DNA of 64,000 nt from Clostridium transplantifaecale (GTDB lineage: Bacteria > Bacillota > Clostridia > Lachnospirales > Lachnospiraceae). Below, one piece after another: positions 60,566-64,000 of this stretch. The position numbers and the translations under genes were made by a program. Each line of letters starts with the position of its first letter. Position 1 is the first letter of the stretch. Where the stretch lies: contig NZ_UYZY01000002.1 in NCBI RefSeq assembly GCF_900626075.1, forward strand, positions 496,001 to 560,000, read 5' to 3'. The notes under the pieces were generated by a model. The model saw only the letters and a list, made by a program, of their open reading frames with translations. It was not told where the DNA came from and ran no database searches.

Positions 60566-61990
60566 CTACTTGCAGATTTCCGCAATGGCAAGTGCAAACA
60601 GCTCCGCACTTTTAACCATATCATCAATAATCAAATACTCGTCGGCCCCATGCATATGATAATCAATTCCCAGTTTCATGCATCCGAAAGCAACGCCGTT
60701 TTCCAGGCGGTGTGCGTAAGTTCCTCCGCCGATCGCCATACAGTAACCTTTTTCACCCATCACCTGCTCATAGCAGGATAACAAGGTCTGTACAAACGGT
60801 TTTTCGGCCGGCACGTGGTGAGGCGGCGTCATCTGGCTTTCCGGGGCAACCGTTATTCCGGCCGCGCTGAGCCTTGCGCTCAGTACATCCAGCATATTTT
60901 CCTTCGTAGCGCAGATCGGCGCACGGCAGTCTATCTTGCCTATCAGTCCCGTTGTCCCGTATTCCACCATATTGGTGCCAAGAGTGAGTACGCCAGACAC
61001 TTCATCCTTCTGGGCAACTCCTGCTGCCTCTCCATAATAATCATTGTGCGGAAAGATTTCGGAAAGTCCCTTTAAGGTCTTAATCCCCGTGCTCCCGGCA
61101 AGCGGGAGGCTCACAACGGCTTTAATCAGCCCTGTAACCGCATTATTACCGTCCCAGGGTGTGGAGGCATGGGTGCTGATTCCCGTTGCACGGATAACAT
61201 ACCGTCCTTCATTTCCGGCCTCTGCATTCTCTTCGGGATCTACGGTAAACTGGATTCCCGTCTCTTCCCCTGCTTTTTTGCAGATATCCCTGAGCACATC
61301 TTCCCCAAGGCCTTCAACAACGGCTTCCGCGCGGTTTGGAACCACATTTCCCGCCGTTCCTCCTTTCAGGGAGATGAGTCTGGGAAGGGCAGTGTCTTCT
61401 GCCCACTCAGCGCTGTATTTCGTATATAGTCCGCCCTTTTCAATATTAATCAGCGGATACTCGGCATCCGGCGAAAATGAGCAGGGCGCTTCATTAAATT
61501 TACTGTAATAATATGCGGTATCGCGGCAGGCGGTCTCTTCATCCGCCCCCAGAACCAGACGTACATTTTTAGTCAGCGGAATTCCCAAATCCTTTACCGC
61601 CTTCATTGCATACAGTGCCCCAATAGCCGGTCCCTTGTCATCCGAGGAACCGCGCCCATACAGGCGTCCGTCCCTGATAACCGGCACAAACGGATCCGTA
61701 ACAGTCCATCCGTCTCCAGCGGGAACCACATCAAGATGCGCCAGAATGTCAAGTTCTGTCGGGGCGTCGTTCAAATCGATCACCGCAACTTTATTTTCCA
61801 ACACCTCGGCTTTCATTCCCAACTCTTTACCAAGCATCTGGGCAAACGCCAGAACCCTGGCATTCTCTTCCCCGAAAGGCATGCCCGGCTGTTCCGGCCC
61901 ATTGACGCTGGGGATTCGGATTGCAGCCATGATATCGTTTAGCATTTCCTGCTTGTGGACTTCAAAATATTCTTTAATTTTCTGATGCAT
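60566..61990 (-). CDS. pepV: M20 dipeptidase (PepV/Sapep type)
   Basis: 474-residue cytosolic zinc dipeptidase of the M20 PepV/Sapep family; it cleaves dipeptides and some longer substrates. Metal-site motifs: LDILAHLDVVPAGDGW, GRGSSDDKGPAIGALYAM, GADEETACRD, DAEYPLINIEKG and TYAHRLENGVAFG. The ATG at 61990 follows GAGGGAG; the open frame extends to 62089 over the end of oppF. It follows the oligopeptide ATPase genes by 26 bases, so import and cleavage of peptides are coupled. Confidence 0.93.
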   Translation of the reverse strand: MHQKIKEYFEVHKQEMLNDIMAAIRIPSVNGPEQPGMPFGEENARVLAFAQMLGKELGMKAEVLENKVAVIDLNDAPTELDILAHLDVVPAGDGWTVTDPFVPVIRDGRLYGRGSSDDKGPAIGALYAMKAVKDLGIPLTKNVRLVLGADEETACRDTAYYYSKFNEAPCSFSPDAEYPLINIEKGGLYTKYSAEWAEDTALPRLISLKGGTAGNVVPNRAEAVVEGLGEDVLRDICKKAGEETGIQFTVDPEENAEAGNEGRYVIRATGISTHASTPWDGNNAVTGLIKAVVSLPLAGSTGIKTLKGLSEIFPHNDYYGEAAGVAQKDEVSGVLTLGTNMVEYGTTGLIGKIDCRAPICATKENMLDVLSARLSAAGITVAPESQMTPPHHVPAEKPFVQTLLSCYEQVMGEKGYCMAIGGGTYAHRLENGVAFGCMKLGIDYHMHGADEYLIIDDMVKSAELFALAIAEICK

Positions 61991-62016
61991 AATCTCCCTC
62001 TGCCTCCCGGCAATGC

Positions 62017-62964
62017 CTATTCGTATAATCTGCAGGCTACATGGTGTCCCGGTTCCACTTCCTTGAGCTGGAAGTTTCTGCCCCGGCATTCATCCGTCGC
62101 ATGAGGACATCTCGAAGCGAATCTGCACCCTGCCGGCGGTTCGATCGGGCTCTTAACCTCTCCCCTCAGTATCTGTCTCGGTTTTCCTCTCATGGAGAGA
62201 TCCGGGATCGGGATCGCTGAAAGCAGCGCCTGTGTATAAGGATGCATCGGATTGACGAACAACTCCTTGCTGGAAACGCGTTCCACGCACTGTCCGAGAT
62301 ACATAACGGCAATTTCATCGCTGATATGTTTAACAACGGAAAGATCGTGAGTAATAAACATATAAGTCAGGCCGATGCTGTCCTGCAGATCCATCATCAG
62401 GTTCAGAATCTGTGCCTGGATAGACACATCAAGGGCCGATACCGGCTCATCGCAGACAATGAAGTCCGGGTTAACCGCCAGCGCCCTGGCTACGCCGATT
62501 CTCTGGCGCCGTCCGCCGTCCAGCTCATGCGGGTAGGCATTGATAAAACGCTGGGCAAGGCCGACCGTCTCCATAAGTTGTTCCACACGTCCCTGGATTT
62601 CCCTTTTTTCCGTCATCAGTCTGTTGGCGATAAGGGGTTCTGCAATAATCTCACTGACCGACATTCTGGGGTTCAGGGAAGAATAGGGATCCTGGAAAAT
62701 CATCTGGGCCCTCATTCTCATTTCTTTCTGAGCCGCGCCGTGCAGCTTATACATCTCCTGGCCGTCGATAAATACCTGGCCGGAGGTTGGTTCCAAAAGG
62801 TTGAGCACAACTCTTCCAAGGGTGGATTTACCGCAGCCGGATTCTCCTACTACCCCCAGAGTCTGTCCCTTCTCAATGCTGATATTGACATCGTCTACGG
62901 CGTGAAGCATGCCCTTTGAGGTCTTAAAATATCTTTTCAGGTTCTTTGTCTCTATAAAAGCCAT
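62017..62964 (-). CDS. oppF: Oligopeptide/dipeptide ABC transporter ATPase (OppF/DppF)
   Basis: 315-residue ATPase of an oligo/dipeptide importer. Walker A GESGCGKSTLGR, Q-loop MIFQDPYSSLNP, Walker B VCDEPVSALD and H-loop MFITHDLSVVK are intact. The ABC signature is HELDGGRRQRIG, so LSGGQ is replaced by LDGGR. The C-terminal cysteines in CRFASRCPHATDEC form the oligopeptide-type iron-sulfur/zinc tail. The ATG overlaps the oppD stop by 1 base. Confidence 0.94.
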   Translation of the reverse strand: MAFIETKNLKRYFKTSKGMLHAVDDVNISIEKGQTLGVVGESGCGKSTLGRVVLNLLEPTSGQVFIDGQEMYKLHGAAQKEMRMRAQMIFQDPYSSLNPRMSVSEIIAEPLIANRLMTEKREIQGRVEQLMETVGLAQRFINAYPHELDGGRRQRIGVARALAVNPDFIVCDEPVSALDVSIQAQILNLMMDLQDSIGLTYMFITHDLSVVKHISDEIAVMYLGQCVERVSSKELFVNPMHPYTQALLSAIPIPDLSMRGKPRQILRGEVKSPIEPPAGCRFASRCPHATDECRGRNFQLKEVEPGHHVACRLYE

Positions 62965-64000
62965 CAGCACGCTCCTCCTTCCTTGTCATCCGTCATCGTA
63001 TGGTCATCGGCCATTCTGATACAGCGGATTTTATGGGTTCCGGAATGGTAAATCCCCGGCTCCGCCTGTTCACATTTACCGATGCAGTGCGGGCAGCGCG
63101 GATGGAAACTGCACCCTCCCGGCAGCGCCGTCGGATCCGGCATAAGACCCGGAATCGGCTGCAGCCGTTCCGATGTATCGGTCAGCCTCGGAATCGAATT
63201 AAAAAGTCCAACCGTATACGGATGGTGGCTCTTGGTCATGTCGAAGATATCCTCGACCGTGCCGTATTCGATGATCTCTCCGGCATACATAATTGCCACA
63301 TCATCGCAGGTCTCGGCCACAACACCGAGATCATGGGTAATTAAAATCATGGATGTATTTAATTTCTTCTTCAGGTTCTCCATCATCTCCAGAACCTGCG
63401 CCTGGATTGTAACATCCAGGGCTGTCGTGGGTTCATCGGCGATTACCAGCTCCGGTTCACAGACAAGGGCCATGGCAATAACCACCCTCTGTTTCATACC
63501 GCCGGAAAACTGATGAGGATACTCCACCTTACGTTCCGTCGGGATGCCTACCATCTCAAGGATCTCATCGACCCTCTTCATAATTTCGGGGCTGGGTTTA
63601 CCCAGCTTTTTACCTGGTCTTTTGCCGCCTTTTCCCTCGGCTGCCTCATGGAGCTGCAAAACCTCGGCAATCTGGTCGCCTACCGTGATTACGGGGTTTA
63701 AGCTGCTCATCGGATCCTGGAAGATCATCGAGATTTTCTCGCCCCTGACCTTCTGCATCTCTTCTATCGGGAGATCCAGCAGGTTTCTGCCGTCATAGAC
63801 AATACTTCCCTTTCGGATATTGCCGGTTCTCTCCGGGAGGAGTCTCAGTATACTCATAGCGGTTGTCGTCTTACCGGCTCCGGTCTCTCCCACGATACCC
63901 AGGGTTTTTCCTCTGACCACGCTGAAGGAAATATTATTGACCGCGCGGACAATTCCCTCCTCCGTATCGTAGGTTACTTCCAAATCCTTTATATCAAGCA
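62964..64000 (-). CDS. oppD: Oligopeptide/dipeptide ABC transporter ATPase (OppD/DppD), runs off the window
   Basis: At least 345 residues are visible. Walker A GETGAGKTTTAM, Q-loop MIFQDPMSSLNP, signature FSGGMKQRV, Walker B IADEPTTALD and H-loop LITHDLGVVA are all normal. The tail CSFHPRCPHCIGKC is the usual OppD/OppF cysteine motif. The reading frame remains open to the window edge, with upstream codons LDIKDL matching the family N-terminus, so the true start probably lies at or just beyond base 64000. An extra loop of Lys and Gly (GKGGKRPGKKLG) follows the Q-loop region. It is followed by oppF. Confidence 0.94.
   Translation of the reverse strand, partial: LDIKDLEVTYDTEEGIVRAVNNISFSVVRGKTLGIVGETGAGKTTTAMSILRLLPERTGNIRKGSIVYDGRNLLDLPIEEMQKVRGEKISMIFQDPMSSLNPVITVGDQIAEVLQLHEAAEGKGGKRPGKKLGKPSPEIMKRVDEILEMVGIPTERKVEYPHQFSGGMKQRVVIAMALVCEPELVIADEPTTALDVTIQAQVLEMMENLKKKLNTSMILITHDLGVVAETCDDVAIMYAGEIIEYGTVEDIFDMTKSHHPYTVGLFNSIPRLTDTSERLQPIPGLMPDPTALPGGCSFHPRCPHCIGKCEQAEPGIYHSGTHKIRCIRMADDHTMTDDKEGGAC

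Overview
The window looks like a chromosome segment of an anaerobic, gut-type Lachnospiraceae (Clostridium symbiosum / Enterocloster / Lacrimispora-like). This is inferred from the gene content: an electron-transfer flavoprotein, a flavin reductase-rubredoxin fusion, a clostridial-style Tad/Flp locus with an Flp1-type pilin and DUF5702- and FHA-type partners, a sigma-54 regulated amino-acid/purine-type catabolic operon, and strong AGGAGG ribosome sites throughout. No rRNA, tRNA, CRISPR array, phage or transposase gene was seen. Two genes are cut by the edges: etfA on the left and oppD on the right.

Layout. 0-12 kb: end of etfA, a 310-bp fold-back element, a PadR-controlled pair of flavoproteins, a methyltransferase, an M29 aminopeptidase plus peptide-binding lipoprotein (probably translated from a CTG codon), a membrane protein, mtnN divergent from a TSCPD protein, and the flavin reductase-rubredoxin. 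11-17 kb: a LysR regulator divergent from an M20 hydrolase - DUF3604 - NhaC operon. 17-27.6 kb: the most striking system, a six-gene operon dpaL-ygeY-hyuA-NCS1 permease-D-aminoacylase-ridA read leftward from a perfect sigma-54 promoter, with three iterated TTCTCA-N3-TGAGAA sites upstream and a YgeV-like sigma-54 activator next door. It appears to import a ring or N-acyl nitrogen compound, open it, and feed 2,3-diaminopropionate to pyruvate and ammonia, with RidA removing the 2-aminoacrylate by-product.

27.8-32.1 kb: a secreted protein, an anti-sigma-like DUF4367 protein, a MurG glycosyltransferase, an ECF-type sigma factor, a HIT protein and a rhomboid protease. 32.2-43.1 kb: a complete Tad pilus locus on the minus strand, running from promoter to end as prepilin peptidase, TadZ/CpaE, TadA/CpaF, TadB, TadC, a 59-residue Flp pilin, a DUF5702 protein, two TadE-like pseudopilins around a second prepilin peptidase, and an FHA protein. 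Several members carry odd extensions, and a 162-bp inverted repeat sits in the middle. 43.4-47.5 kb: ArsR, DUF2508, GH13 amylase and glgB on the plus strand.

47.6-60.2 kb: a long leftward run containing an iron/cobalamin-type ABC importer with a secreted metallo-beta-lactamase protein, a membrane beta-propeller protein with a sigma-like N-terminus, an Orn/Lys/Arg decarboxylase, a guanylate kinase, holB, ricT, trmN6, rsmI and an unknown gene. 60.2-64 kb: an Xaa-His dipeptidase and the two ATPases of an oligopeptide importer. Peptide and amino-acid use is the recurring theme (M29, two SBPs, three M20 enzymes, Opp, D-aminoacylase). All functions come from reading the sequences; no database search was run.
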